Shown here: positions 37,001 to 51,500 of the stretch, piece after piece | Layout of the letters: each line of letters opens with the position of its first letter | Position numbering within the stretch: position 1 is the stretch's first letter | DNA from: Opisthocomus hoazin | Taxonomy: Eukaryota; Chordata; Aves; Opisthocomiformes; Opisthocomidae | Direction: 5' to 3' | Assembly (NCBI RefSeq): GCF_030867145.1 | Contig: NC_134415.1 | Coordinates: forward strand, 21,182,417-21,246,416 | DNA length: 64,000 nucleotides | The notes under the pieces: model-generated | The model's input: only the letters and a program-made list of their open reading frames with translations | The model's database searches: none | Told to the model about the DNA's origin: nothing | Program-made: the position numbers and the translations under genes

Positions 37001-40000
37001 GGGCAATTGCTTCAGATAGAGTCACTGAGATTAAAAAGCCGGTGTCTTAAGTTAACCTGACTGAATTTGCTAAATTGGAAGTATTACTGCAGCAGAACTA
37101 AATGATGGGCCATGCTGAGCAGCTGGAAAAGTGAGGTCTCCAATCAGTACCACGCTTCACAGAATGGACATCCGTCATGGCCCAAGTTAGGCACCTAAGG
37201 GAATCTCTACGTGATCTTCTGCAGGAAGGCTGAGGCTTGCTCTGCCCATGCCCCAAGCAGGTGCAGGCTCCGGGCTGGAGAGAAGCTGAGCAGCCGTGTT
37301 AGGGTGGCAGTCGGCATGAGTTAATATTCCCGGCCTCCCAGCAGGATTACTAGATGAGGTTTGGCACTCTGCTGCTGAGGACGACGCTCCTGGCTCGGAG
37401 TGGATCATGTCTCAGCAGAACCAGTGTGCAATATAGGAGGGGCCTGGGGAAGAGACGGCCAAAATGTTGTCTGGCCTAAGCATTTCACCTCCCACACCCC
37501 GGCATGCTGGAGACTGTAAATCTGATTCCCAGGTGCTTCATTCCCCCCAGTCACTGCGCAGGGATGATAGGCACCTAACTCAGCGTTGTGAATGGCAGCA
37601 TTTAATTTTGCTTTGAAGTATGGCATTATGAAGTGTTACAGCATCCAAGCCCTTTTTTGGGCAGGGCACTAAATATCTAGGTGTTATTTGGATCTTTCCC
37701 GAGGACCAGAATTTGATTTAAAAACAAAAAAATCATATCTTATTAGGAAATGTGTTTAGGGGTCTATTAATCTCTCTACAGCTGACACTCAAGCCCATCT
37801 GTGCAGCAATTTGTTACACCACCACTAAACCTGGCACTTTAATTATGGGATGCCAGTTCTTGCTGCTCTGTTGTGAAGCGAACATCGAGTCATCACTGGT
37901 TTCTATTTTTGCATGAAAATGATTCACAATGGAGAATGTACTGTACTACAAAAGGGATGGAAGAAAATCGTTCCATGACATGCGTTGGGATACAGAAGCA
38001 ATGGCTTGCTGCTGTGATTCACGCGTGTACTGCCCAGGCATTCCAAAAATGGCTTCCTTCACAATTAGCCACAAAATCTGTAAACCATAAAAGGAAAACC
38101 ATCGGTCTAGCAGCAAGGGATTCCGGCTGGCTGCTTGACATAAAAGAAGGTGATAATTCATGGAACGGGTGAAATGTCAAAATTTACTGGATGCCTTCTC
38201 ATGATTAACTTCATAATCAGGCAGCCCAAACCAGCAGTCTTTGTTCTTAAACCGAAAAGGCTTACTCTGCTTCAAAAATCAATACGATCCGATGAGAACT
38301 GATCACTGATATTGATTCATAGTTTGACTGTGGCATCGGTGTCCCGCATGCAGCCACTTGTTGAGTGCGGGGGCGCGTAAGGGATGGCTGAACTGCAGCC
38401 CTGCTCCTCCAGGGAGCTGAGGGGCTGCTGCCCATGTATTCCCCGTGGAAAACGCTTGGCAGAAAGCAGGCAGTGAGTAGGCTGAGCCCTGGCAGATTGC
38501 TCTTCCCCCAGCACAACTGAAAAGTGATAACAACGCTGCTGAGAGCATTCAGCTGGGTGTCAGCTGAAATGTGAAAATGTGGGTCTTGTTTCCCTCAACA
38601 CGTCTGCATTTTTGGGACCCCTCCCTCAAGCTTGGCATAACCAGGTGAGTTTCAAGGACAACGTGCTCCTTGCAAGGCTTTTTACGAGGTCTGAGGATCT
38701 GTCATCTTTGACTAGGAGAAGTTTGCAGTAGCTGGAGATGGGGTGAACTCCAGCTACAGCCGATGACACCCCTCTCATAATTTTTAAGCAGTGTATTTAT
38801 TAACACGTGCCTCCCAAGCGCCTTTGCTATATACTTGGGAATGACTCTGGGAAAATATATATACACAAGTGCAAGTACAGAAGCTCCTACTGGAAAAGGC
38901 AATTTATTACAGCTACTGATTCCCTATTTTAAAACCAGAATCAGCAGCGAGAATGCTTGTGTACGTTTTGCCCTTTGCTTGTCAGGAGTTCACGCCTAAC
39001 TCGGCTGTGGTCTTGGCTGTATTTCTCACAGTAGACAGATAGGCCCTTTTCCCTTTTGGGGCTGAATCTGTTTGCCAATCAACAATCTCAAGGTTCCGGT
39101 AATTTCTAGATATCTGATGGAAATCAGAAGAGGTTTTCCATCTTGTAAAACAAATTATCATGCCTGATCTGTCACATTTATATTTCTAGAAGGAATGGTA
39201 TCTTTAAGAAATAAAACATCAGTACAGTTCCTCAGTGTTTATTTGAAAGTATAGCAAAGGATTGTATTAATGCAAATTATCATGGGGCAAACTTTCTCAG
39301 TTAAGTAAATGCTAACCTTTTGTTTGAAAATCCTTTAGGATCTCATCAAGTGCTCCGTGCCAGGTGGCCTATTGTGGCAGGAGAGCCATTCTGAGTAAAC
39401 AGCCACTTCTTAAATGAGTTATAGATACTGCTCTTATACAATAGTTTGCAACAAATGATCTGTAATGCCCTTTAAAATTGCACTTGCAGCCTTGGAATTT
39501 CAGCCCAAATCCGGTGTGAGTTATTGACAGACTAGCTCTGCTTGGCTGCTGGTGTGATGAACAGCTTCACGCTCTCTGTTTATTTTGCTGTGTAATTGTT
39601 CTGTGCCAGAAACCTTCTCGTTTGACCTCAGGCTAACAACTAGTTATCAATGGCATCCGTGCCGAGGTGTTTTGATCATATACCCTAAGTAATCTCGTAA
39701 GCAACTGCTGCCCTTCTAGAGCTTGACATAATAATAATGGCACAAACTGATGCACTAGTGCAGTGCCGCTATCTGTGGGGGCTAGCTTTTCAATTTCATA
39801 AATGCAAGGCAACATCCTGTGAATGGCTTAAAATACTGTTACGGTCAGGAAAAGGATTTTGTGAAAGCGATGTCTCTGTGTTCTATATTAATTCTGAATC
39901 ATAAACATAGCAGAATATACACAAGTCCTACTTTCCGGATGGTTTTTTTATCCTGGTATTAACTGTCAGGAGAAAGCTCTATGCTGTTAACAGTCTGATG

Positions 40001-43000
40001 TCTACTGCTAAATGTCAGCTTCTCCATATATAAGAATATTTTTTTGTCACTTCCACATTTCATATTTCCAACATTCATTTAATCTAAAAAAACCCCAGTC
40101 TTTTAACAGTCTTGGTCTGTGACTGTTGGGATTTAGGGCTCCTGGGTTTTTTTTGTGGGGTCCTGACTGTGCCAGGAAATGCCTTTCCCATTAATCACCT
40201 TTGCCTAACTAATCATCCCCGAGTCAAATTTGCTAAACTTATAAATTAAGGGCCCGGTCTTTTGTTAGCTGTTACTGGAGGAAGTTGCAGCACTTTTCGG
40301 TTTCCCTCAGGGAGAAGGACCACAGGACTCCCCACCCAGTTTGGCTGTGCTTTTCCCCTTCCCTTCTGCCGACTGCCGAAAGCCTGAGCAGGTCTCTGAA
40401 GCTGCGCTGTAGTTTCAGGACGGTCCCGCAGCTGCTGCTGAGGGTCAGAACCGGCGCTGCCCCCGAGGCACTGGCTGCCACCATCCCACAGGCTACGGGC
40501 TTGGTCTCCTGCCTTCAGCACCCTCTTCCCTTCTCTGCAGTCCAGTTATGGCTGTCATACTTGTGAGGCTTCTGCCTCGAGCACGCTAGTCCACTTCTGC
40601 AAAGCTTTGGAGCTCGTTTTTGTAGTGCTCGGTCACTGCAGTTTTTGTTTTACTGCTTGAGTGTTGTGCTGGCTTGTTGTGGATGACATCCATGGCTCTC
40701 TTCCCTCGGTAGCTCTGCTGCTGGCTCTCCCCAGCGCACCAGAAACTTCAGTGTAGCAGGAAAACCTTCTTACGCTTCCTCTTTCCTAAAGCAGAAAGTA
40801 ATTTCTCTCTCCCCTGGCCTTGCCTGGCCAATCGGTCTTTTCTTTGATGAAGGAGAAAACAGAAATAATTTAAGAACCATTCCCATGTGGCATAACAACA
40901 TCCAGCCAAATGGATTTGTTTGCATCTCCCTCTGACCAGGACATCCAGCCCTGCCAGGTGTGTGTAGGAACTTCTCTGCAAGCCTTGGCGAACCGTGGCA
41001 AGCCTTGCCGCTTCTCTGGGAAGCTGCTGCAAGCCTGTTCCAATCAGCGGCCATTGGGAGTGGTGTTAAGGTGCTCGTACCTGCCTTCTTATTTCTTTTT
41101 TGAAACGTACTTAATAGCTATTATTAACCACCAGCAATAGAATCCTTGTCCTAGAGCAGTAACCCATCAATGAAGCAGCTGTCGAATGAGAACGGCAATG
41201 TTTGTAATGACAGGGTGCAGCGAATGCTGGCTAGCTGGTAGGGTGGCACAGATTTTACCCACTACCACAGCCGTTTGAGGTCAAAATGCTTCAAGAACCG
41301 AGAGAAAGCTATTAATATCTTTCCAAGTACGGTGGCTAAGATCCAGGTAAGAAAAGCCTCTTACAACATATCTTTAGAGAAGCAAAATGGTTTATTTCCC
41401 TTCTATATTATGAAAACTAATAATCTGCTTTTACGGGTAGTCCTTAAATGGTCACTGGGTCAGTATCGGTGTGGTTTATCTGCTGTGCAAGTAACAGTAA
41501 CTGTGTACATGAGATCTTTCAAAACTCTGGTCCGTTTTGGAGAGCTGACTTTTCAGAATAATTTTCATTCATAAACCTGCTTTCCTTTGTCATCTGCCGC
41601 CTCCGTCGTGCTTTTCCCACATTGCTTACTCTTTTTTCCTCTTATCTGTCTTGCCAATAGTGTTGTACTTCGCTTACTATTCATTTTTATTTCAAACATA
41701 CCACCTTTAATCTATCTGATCTTTTATTCTAAAGGACTGACATGAGAAAAATTATGACATGAAAACTAGGGAAACTGCTGCTGAAGTTTAAGAAAGAAAT
41801 CCAAAAAGCTCCCTTCTTTTGTAATTATCTATTGTATTTTTATATTTACTATTTGTCAGAAGGTTGCTCTTTAGGACATAGAAGCCTAAGCTTCCCATGC
41901 TGGATGACAGGAGTATTTGACGTCACATTCAGATATTCAAGCTGATGGAGACTAACTCTTTGTTAGACTGCAAAGGAAAGACATCATGCAATTTTTTTTT
42001 TTTTACTGTGCATCTCGTGACATTTTAGATTTAAATGGGGCTTATGTGGTTTTTTTGAATTGGCCTTAAATCATCTACTTGCTGTCACTAAGCATTTTCT
42101 TAACAGCTGTTCTTTGCTTTAGTTAATTACTTATCAAATGTCAAAATGCGATGGCTGAGTGAAATGTCCTGTTATCTGAACAAACCCTAACTTCAGAGTC
42201 CTTTTCTGTAGACAAACAAAATGAAGTGCTACATAAAAAATCATGAGATGTTCCGACTGCACAAAAGCTTCATTGTTATGCCTGACTAAACCTGGCAATC
42301 AGAAATAAGGGAGGGGAGCCGGGAGAATTAATAAATATACATTAACCTACTTAATGGTTGTGAACAGGCTTAGGCTGGACCATAGTTGTTAAAGACCAAG
42401 TTGGGTTTTGGGTTTTTTTTCCCTCTGGAGACAAATATGAAAGCCTTTTATGGAAGACTATAACTCAACATTGGCTAGTGGAGGTTGCTGGGGTTTTTTT
42501 TAGTTGAGTATGCCCAAATCCACTTTGTTGGTACAGCAAAATGTATGATTTCTTTCAGGATGGGACTCATAATCTGAAACTACTGCGGAAGCAGGCAGGG
42601 CTGTTACAATTGCTCAATATCACCAACATCTGCTACGGCCATAATATTGTTATTTGGGTTTGGTTTGGAACAGGATTAAGGACTGAATAATCTGTTCAAA
42701 AATGTAGGCTCCAGCTCATTTCCCATTAAAAGAATAACGTGGCTATTAGAAAGAAACATATAAATACACAGAAAATGCATTACAAAAGATGCTAGGGCTA
42801 TTTTAACATCAGTGTTTTTCCTCTACACAGAGTTGCTGTATATTTTCTTAATGGCTGAGATCAACTTCCAAATATAACTAGAAATGCCTTTTCTGGATTG
42901 CTTTTGGTGGCAGAAATCTCAAGTTTGGGCTTAAAATGAGGTGGGGATATGTAGAGGAAAGCTTGAGTTACAGAGTAGTTTACTGTTTAGGTCTGAAAAC

Positions 43001-46000
43001 AGGTGATGTGGATAGGACTTCAGTTTCCCATCAGGAGGAACTTTCCTAAATACCGTTCCTAGTTAGTTGTCCTCTCACCCTGAAATAACAGGAGATGCTG
43101 AAATAATGTGAGATTTATACCAGTGTCTATCAAGTCTAATCAGAAATAAGCTGCTAACGTGACACTGATCAAAAAATGTGTGAGGCCAGAATCTATTCTA
43201 TAGACGAAAGTACCTCAGCTCAACAGAATGAGTCTACATTTATTTTATACCTTGTGTTTGTTTGTGTGAATGAAGAGCAGAGATCAGATTATCTCAAGAA
43301 TGAAATATCTGTCTGTAGCTGTGCTCTGGAAAGTATAGATCTCATTTGCACATCAAAAGCCACCGGTTAAAAAGCGCTAAAGAAACGAGGAGAAGAACCT
43401 CGCTGAGCCCCGCGGCAGCTCGAGCTGCTCAGTGAACACAGGCAGGAGGACTGTGGTAAGAAGAGATGACAGGCAGCGCTTTGCTCCGAGGACTGGAGAA
43501 GAATGTGCCAGCATGCGTTTCCTTACTCTGGGGCTGTGTTAACTCACAAAATGTGAGTGTGACTCCCTGGAGAGGGCACAGCAAGGAAGTAATACAAAAA
43601 GGGTCTATATCCCTACCAGTCATTCACAACACCAAGGAGGGGAAACTGCGGCAAAGGGTTATTGTCCGCAGTGCCGTGAGCAGTCATGTTTTCCTTGAAT
43701 TCTGTATAAAAACATGAGCTTATTTATCAGTCTCTTGCTAGTCCTTTCCCCGCAATCAAACTTTTTTACTTGTTGAGTGGGAAGTGTGGCTGTCATGGGA
43801 GTCCAGGGAAGATATTTTCTTTTCCAATATCCTGAGCAAGCATTTCAACAGGTAACAAAGGAAATCTTACTCCTTTTTGTTGCTAATTATACCTAAGAAA
43901 AGAGTTGCATCCTCTGTTTATAAGTAGCAAGTTATGCTGTGCAATCTGAATGCAGTCTAAACAATGATGAAATACTTAGAAATTACTTGGTAGTGATGCA
44001 CTGGCAGATAATGGAGTTCTCAGCTTCTTGTTTACATCACAGCATCCATATGTAATGCTTGATAATGTATTTGCTGTGACATTGGCATGACTATCTGCAT
44101 GAGTTAAAATGAGTGTTAATTTACAATCAGCTGTGATCGGAATATTGTTCCAGGGTATTGAATTATTCACAACAAGAAATGTTGTTCCATTAATCAATTC
44201 AAGAGACTAAAGGACAGGGGTTTTTATTTAAAAAAAAAAAATCAGCTGCCTAGAGATGCTAATGATGCTCTAAGACATTTTTAAAAATCCTGGCATACAG
44301 TAAGCAGCTATGTTTCTTTAAAATCCCCACTTATTCTGAAGCTAGTGCTCATAAGAAGTTTCTTCCTTGTGCATTGGTTTCTTTATAAGTGCTTGCATCA
44401 ATAAAAGTACTGTAAGTAGTATGCAGGGCTCAAAAATTTAGATATTCTTTTAAAGAGCTAGTTGGAAATTAGGGGCACCCGTGAACTGAGAAACAACTAT
44501 CTCCTTTTACTTCTATAAATGATAATTTAGCATATACACCGCGGGATGGTTTTCCTCACTTACGTGCTCACCCTACGAGCTGCACTCCTGAGGACATGCT
44601 GGATGTGCAGCACACTGTAAAACCAGGCTCCTACAAATTCAATGATGTGTGAAGCAAAAACTCTTCATCAGCATCGATGCTCATTCTTTACTGCTTGATT
44701 GGGGCGATCTCGTAGTTGCTAGGAGCTACTAGGCATGCTGTTTGCTTAAAAAAACAAAGCAGCGACAAACCAACTTTCAGCGCATCAAGATGATTCACAT
44801 CATTCACTTTTCCTCAGAACACCGTGAGCTACATGTGTTAAAGAACACGTTTTAAGGGGGCTTATCTAACTCCTCACAGCTTTTGCTGTTGATGGGCAGC
44901 GTGAGGTCCGAGAGTCACGCAGCACACAATCACCATGGCTAATTATTGGTGAAAAGGAGCTTCCCATGGAAGTAGCTGGGTAATGTTGATTTTAAAAGGT
45001 CCTTGCCCAAGCCTACCATTTTCCACAATGTGAAGGCTGTATCCTTGTATCTCTGCCTCACGAATAACCCCGGTGACTGCATTGTGAAAGAAACATGGAA
45101 TACCGTGAAAGCCTGACTCTACAAAAGGCAGTGGTGAAATGCACTGTGTGCAGCAAGGACTAGATCTCACCTGCAAGGTCTCGCTCTGCCCGACTCTGGC
45201 AACTGAGAGATGAGGATCACGGGGCCAGTGTCCTCTTCTCTCCTTATTAGGTGAGGGGGAAATTCTTGCCAGCCAAGCTGACACCAGTCTTGAACGCAGA
45301 GGTACTTCTTCATGTCTTTGAATCTCAGGTGCTTTGTATTGGCTTACACAGTCTGTCTTTGTTATACCTCAGGCTGAATCCTGCTTTCAACCAAGCACTT
45401 CCACAAAGTCAGTGGGAGCTGCAGTTCCTGATGCAAATCCAGCAGGATGGCGTTATGAAAGCAGATCTTGCAAGCACTGCACTGACACATGCGGAAGGGC
45501 CAAGTTTCACCTAGCTGACTTCCCCATGTATAGTAAGGGAGGCTGTGGCTACTGAGGGCTCACATTAATTTGGCAGAGCAACACACGGTGCAGGATTCCT
45601 GCTGCAGCTCACTGGTAAGATAGGCCTCGAAGTGGTGTGACTCGGCTGCTTTTAGTTGTGGCTGACATGTGGATGTCCCAGCTACAAGGCAGCAGCTACC
45701 CAAGAAGCTTTGAGTTCAGCAGGCTTAGGAACCTGGAGCTGCAGCTGTGTTCCAGCACATAAGTCCTTGAGCAAGTTTAATTCAGATTTTACTCATAGGT
45801 GGTGTTGTTCATCCCCTCTGTAAATGAAGCCACCTTATTTGGGTAGCCAGTATGGCTTTAGATGACTGATATTAGATCCACAGGTTAGAAAACTTTGACT
45901 TTGAGCTTTATTTAAAATGTAGAACTCCCATGCAAATTGCTGCACAGAGAGGAGAACAAATGCAGCATCTGGTCTGTTTTTATATCTTCTACTCTAATGC

Positions 46001-46460
46001 ATGGTGGCAAATCCATTTAACTAAACTGTACAAAAAAATCATCACTTCTGCTTAATTATAAATCTGTTGCATATCGTTTTGGTTTATGAAAATGAATACA
46101 GATAAACAGACTTACCTCTAATCTATATTGATCTCTATCAAGAGATGAACAGATGATAACTTAAACCATCAGGTTCCATTCCAGTGCATTTCCCATCTGT
46201 ACAGAAATGGAAAAATGTTTGCTGTAATTAAGACCAAACACTTCAAGTAAATGATTATGGTACTAAGCAAACAAAAATTTTAAAAAAAGGGGAAAGGGCG
46301 GGGGGGGAATAAAGAGCCCAGTCACATGTGAGAAAATGTTGCTCTGTATTGCCAAGGTCAGCTGACACCAGAATAGAAAGGGAGGAAATACGCTCGCCAG
46401 TCTGAGTAATGGGCTATATTCTTCCTCTTGGCAAAACGCATAAAGGTGAGCACATTGCTG
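34001..46460. other. Intergenic DNA, no gene seen
   Basis: Ordinary mixed-composition DNA with normal CpG frequency, scattered ORFs of up to about 134 codons on both strands, and homopolymer runs (poly-A near 36926 and 44230, poly-T near 41991). Segments such as 37,180-37,640 with two taggcacctaa motifs, and 45,376-45,450 with an aagtcagtgggagct phrase, may be very old amniote repeats but cannot be classified by eye. I searched by eye for STPG4-like PG-rich exons and saw none. Confidence 0.45.
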
Positions 46461-46530
46461 AACATCTATGTGCTTCAGTTTTGTTGCTTCCTAAATGGGG
46501 ATAATAGTTCTCTAAAATGGATCTGAGAAC
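46461..46530 (+). repeat. MIR/L2-like ancient repeat relic
   Basis: The phrase tgtgcttcag...cctaaatggggataatag aligns with the familiar CTCAGTTT...AAATGGGGATAATA region of MIR SINE and L2 LINE 3' ends. It is short and diverged, as expected for a repeat that predates the split of birds and mammals. Confidence 0.5.
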
Positions 46531-48390
46531 ATTTTAAAGGCATCTGGTTTGGTTTTATCCTGATACTGTATGAGTCAGAAGAAACAATCACCCATATTCC
46601 AGGTCTGTCACTAAACTGGGAAAGACACACAACAAGAGTGCTGGAGAAGTGATTTATTCAAACATACTGCAGGCTGTTACAAGAGACAAAAAGCCAAATG
46701 GCACTCGTCATAAACTGCAAAGGCCAAGAGGGCATCAACCGCTGTTGCTTGTGGGAAGATCCTTGCTGGCTTCAGTTTATAAATATCACAACATCTTGAA
46801 ATGGTACCTTGAAATTTCTATCTGCCAGGAAAGCATTTAGTGCATTTAGTGGATGAAGAATCCCTCGCTAGGATGGTGGAATTTCAATTCCAGAGCCATA
46901 TGTGACCCGGCTGGCACTTGTGAGTCCTGTAATCTGTCACTCCCATCTGCCTAGATTTGGAGAAAAGAGATCTCTCTGATTTCCTCTGCTTTCTGCTCAT
47001 CACCACTGGTCGGATGTCACTTCTACATAAAGTATGTGAACAACAAGCAACGTGATAAACGCGAATGCCATAGGGATATACATCCAGAGATGACAAACCC
47101 CATTGACAATGGGCTTGGGTCTACTTAGCCAATTGTGAGAAGGAAATAGGAACAAGGATGAGACTGTTTTCCGTTTACCCAAGTAGAAGCATAGCGAAGA
47201 CTTCCTTATCAGCTATGACTTCAATTCTCACAGGTGCCTGGATCTTCAAGCTAGCCCTGGGGCCAATTAGCACTTGCTGTACTCCGCAGCTCTGCATAGC
47301 CCCTCGTTTGGCGAATGTTGTTTAGAAAACCACAAAACGCAACACAATGATTCTTTCTCTGGAGACAAGAATCATCACAGTACATTTATTTCTTCCTTGG
47401 AGAAGGAAATATATACACAGCTCCGTATTCTTCTTAATTTCTGAAGCTGCAGGAGATAATTATCTTATTTCAATGTCCTACTCCAATTACATTCTGGTTT
47501 ACAATCCTATAAAATTCAAAAAAAAAAAGAAAAATCCTTATATACTTACATAGATATAGAAGTGTTGTTTGTAAGACTTTGTGCATTTAAAAACAAACAG
47601 TCTAAAAAGAAATTCAGTGTCATTTATTTGTGTTTCCTTACTTGCATTACTTTTCAGCTTGGATAATAGAAATCAGATGCTTTATGATTATTTCACATTG
47701 AATTTCACTCCAGGCTCCCTCTGCAGTGGCATAGCTCTTCAGTGGTTGAGCGGCTGCAAATTCTGTGGGGAGAAAGTTTGTTTCTTTGTTGGGAGATCGA
47801 ATTTCTTTTGGAGTTTGCTTAAATTGCTGCTGTCTGCTGATTGATCCTGGGTTTTATCACAGACTCATTAACAAGGAGGCCCTGGTACTGTAAGAGAAGT
47901 CTTGGCAAACCCCTGGTCTGGATTGAAAATCCTTAGGATGCCAAAGAATTAAACCCTGTCCCCACTGAGTGCCAGGAGCGAGGAAGGACTGAAAGAAGGT
48001 GAGTCTTAAAAAGTAAGTAACTGAGATAAGAGCTTGGCTTTACCAAGTCAGTGAGAGCCTGGGCATCCCAAAGCGGTGCCTGGTTGCGGTGGGGCGAGCG
48101 GCTTGCTGTGCGCCTGCAGCCCGGTCACTGGCTCTGCGGCGCAGGTCACGGGTCACCAACGCGTTCTCGCTTTCCTGAACCGACACGCTCTCATCCCGGG
48201 TCTCCTGCTTAGTCCTTGCTTTTGCAGAGATCTGTGCCTGTACTTCCCTCCAAGTGCATGAATCAAGGATCTGAAAACTGGGTCGTATATGCTTGTAAAT
48301 GAGTGAAGTCTGGGGGTCTTCCTGGACATCTTTCCTGGGCTCTCTGTTGCTGGGGGCAGTGAGGCTCAGCAGTGGGCTCACTCTCGCGGG

Positions 48391-48530
48391 GGACTGAAGA
48401 GGTGTGGTGACCAGGGCCAAGTCATTTCATCCTTCCTTATTTTGGCTTCCCTACCCATCTATAGAGATAATGGCACTCCCACCCTTTGAAGACTACTTTT
48501 GAGATCTCTGGGTGAAAACAGCTATTCAAA
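48391..48530 (+). repeat. MIR/L2-like ancient repeat relic
   Basis: Contains ccaagtcatttcatcc, ccatctatagagataatggc and ttttgagatctctgggtg in the order and spacing of the MIR/L2 3' region (AAGTCACTT...CATCTGTAAAATGGGGATAATG...TTTGAGATCT...GGATGAAA). This is the better of the two MIR-like matches here. Confidence 0.65.
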
Positions 48531-51500
48531 GGCTTTAATTGTTTCTGAACAATACATGGCACAAAAGAGGCTGGGCTCTTGTCTGGAGCTTTCAGACCCT
48601 TTTCCAACACAGTATTCCTGAAGGAAGTCCTTGTCCAACAGCCCTGGGAGTTTACTGCTTGTTCCTCCCTCCTTCATCTGATATTTCTTGTTTTCCATCT
48701 GTGTGGGCAGCACCGGGGCCAGGAAGCTCTGCATCCACAAGGTGGTTTCCCAAGCAGCCATGAACTATTGCTGGCTTGGCTCGGGAGCACAGCGTCGTCT
48801 TCAACTTGCAAACTTGTCTCGGGAATACACGGTGGAAGGCAATGCCCCTCTCTCCAGGTGTGATTTCTCACCTGGGAGGTGGTTTGGAAGTAGCCACAAA
48901 TGAAGATGGAGTTACAGGCTTTGAGGCTCACGGGAAGGAAAGATATTCAGGGATGTGGGAGGGAGAAGGATTGAAAAATTTTTCTAAAAAGCCTGAATAG
49001 TGCTCTGGCAGGGCGAGTAGAAATAAACCTGATGACAAAAAGCCATGGTTAGGGAACTGTTAATCAGAAAAGGCGGCTCTAAACGTAAGGGAATGTTCTT
49101 ATTGACAGTAATCAAAGAAGATGCAAACTCTGGAAGTTTTATTTTCTGGCCCAATTTTAGGATTGTACTTAGGTCAATGTATAATTCAAAGGACTTCAGC
49201 GGGAATACTTGTGCTCTGGGAGCTCTGTGTGTGTTGCATATTGGTTGGAGCCAGGGGCTCTGGCAGGAGTAGTGCTCTCTGTGCCGGTTAAGGTTGCTAA
49301 AGTGTTTTTAATTCTATTTTTGCTCCTTCTCTGGCACTTACAATTGCTTACAACTTTCTGAAACTTCATGTACCAAGCTGAACTCTTCCAGATGGTTTCA
49401 TTTTGAAACTGGTTTCATGCATATGGGCTTGAGGGAAACCAGTTCAGCCATTTTAAATCAGGAATTGCCTTTATTTCCCTATGCTGCCTTTAAATATTGC
49501 AGAAATACTTTCTAACCCATACAGGCTTTTTTCAATTAGGGGTCAGCCTTGCAAGGTGCACAGACCCTCTCTCCTGAGACCTGTAAGACTGAACACCTTC
49601 TAGAGGTGTAAACTTTACCTTTTTTGTTTTTACCTTTTTTGGCTTTTGTCATTTTCTTGAAGCAGTCCTAAAAATACATAATGATTGTTCATACGATGAT
49701 ACAGTGTGCTGTGATCCCAGTGTGGGTGAACATTTAGGTTTCTGCTTAGATGAGTGAAATAAATAACTGGGCCTTAATACTACAAGTGAAGTGGGCCACG
49801 GACAAGGGAAACTGTAGAATAAGCTTCTAAAATGCAATATATAAACTCACAGTGTATTAAATTCATCACCATTGCTCTTGCTGAAATTGAAAAATGTTAC
49901 ATCTACATAACTCTTCTCTATGCGAGGCTGAGCAAAGTCTTGGAACACCTTGCAGTAACAGCAAGGACGGGGTATGTCTTTGCTGATGACAAGCAAAGGC
50001 AAGCAAGAGCTTCCTGGAAGTGTTTGATTTATGTGATTGCTGGTGATCCTCAGGCAGGAGAAGCTTTCCACAAAGCGCTGTGGCTGAGACTCACTCAGGA
50101 AACATGGAACTGCTTTTGAAAGGGCAGTAAAAAATTCTGCTCTTCATTTGGCAATCGAATTAGCGTGGTGGCTTTGGCGTCCTGTGTGCGACAGGCTCAT
50201 CTGCTGACTGGCATGGCGGTGCCTGTGCTGACGTACTTGTATTGATGAACTACGGCAGGAAGGTGTCCAGCTGCTGAGAGAGGGAAAATCCGTGCTTGCC
50301 TCAGCCGTTGCTTTGCATCCTTCTCCGGTGGCTTGGTTTCCTTGGCAGTGGTGAGAAATGGCCTGTATCAGGTCTGGTCCTCTGGGTGAAATGGAAAGAG
50401 AAGCACCTTGGGGGCGGCGGTGTGCCGCGTCCCCAGGCCACCGTCGGGAAGGTGGTGAGCTGCTGCTGGAAGCAGAAAGGTCAGCATGCCCAGGGGCTGC
50501 CACCCTGCCCAGGGAAGCCCTGAGAACAAGGCATGGCACCACGGAAATGCCTTGCTGCCATTTGAGTTGTCTCTCACAGCTTTCTTCTTCCCTGCGAAGT
50601 TCCTCTGGGCTGCCGTGGTGCTTTCCACCTAGACAGGAGCGGAGGTGGGTCCCCCTGATACACCCAAGGGAAAACGAATGTTATTGTGTGTCATTTCTTT
50701 TCCATATGGAAAGACAGAGTGAGGGTGGAGCAGATGGGTGTAGCGGCCTCGAAGGAGAGTAAGGACAAATGGAGAAACAAATGTGGGGGTGGGAGAGCCA
50801 CGCTTATCAGGCATCATAAATCTCTCTTTGATTGAGATACATCAAAGCAGAAAGCTGTGATATCTTCTGGTATTTCTTGCTACAGGAAGACTTCAGAAGA
50901 GTTGGGACAACCCAGAGCAAACTCATATCCAGTCTTTGGTAAATGTTCCTGTCCCTGGGATGAACGATATCTTTGCAGCCAGCGAATTATCTGTAGTGGT
51001 GTTATTGGCTCTGGTGATCAGCAACTAGCTAGGGATATGAGATAAAACAGAGTGGTTTACTGCACTTAGCACAGGGGAGACATTTTAGATACTGGAAACA
51101 GTGCGGTCTAGCACCCATCAGCCAGTTCTGCCTGTGCCCTTCTTGCCATTTCTGCAGCGCGGGGAGGTCTGCACGCTTCCTGGCTCGCCTGCTGCTCTGC
51201 ATCGGGATTGAGGAAACGCAGCTTGTATTTCAGCCCCCACCTCTGTGCCCTGGGCCTTATCCATGGACAAACTGCATTTCCATTCTCTGTTAGCAAGCCC
51301 AGGCATTATCTGCTTAGGCTGTAAACACTGGGAGAAAGGCCCCTGCAGCTTTACAGCTCCTGGCTCGCAGGGAATTCAATCTCGGCTCAGACTTCGGACT
51401 TTCTTGAAGTTTGAATAATTGTAAAGGTTGCTGCTCTGGTGAAGGTTGGGAGAAACTTGTGCCCAAAGGAAGGGGAGAGCTTAGGCAGCCACCTGCTTCT

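Noticed and set aside
45000..45040. Possible CR1 end (aaaaggtccttgcccaagcc)
   Set aside because: The match is limited to one short phrase. The expected upstream CR1 blocks and terminal octamers are absent.
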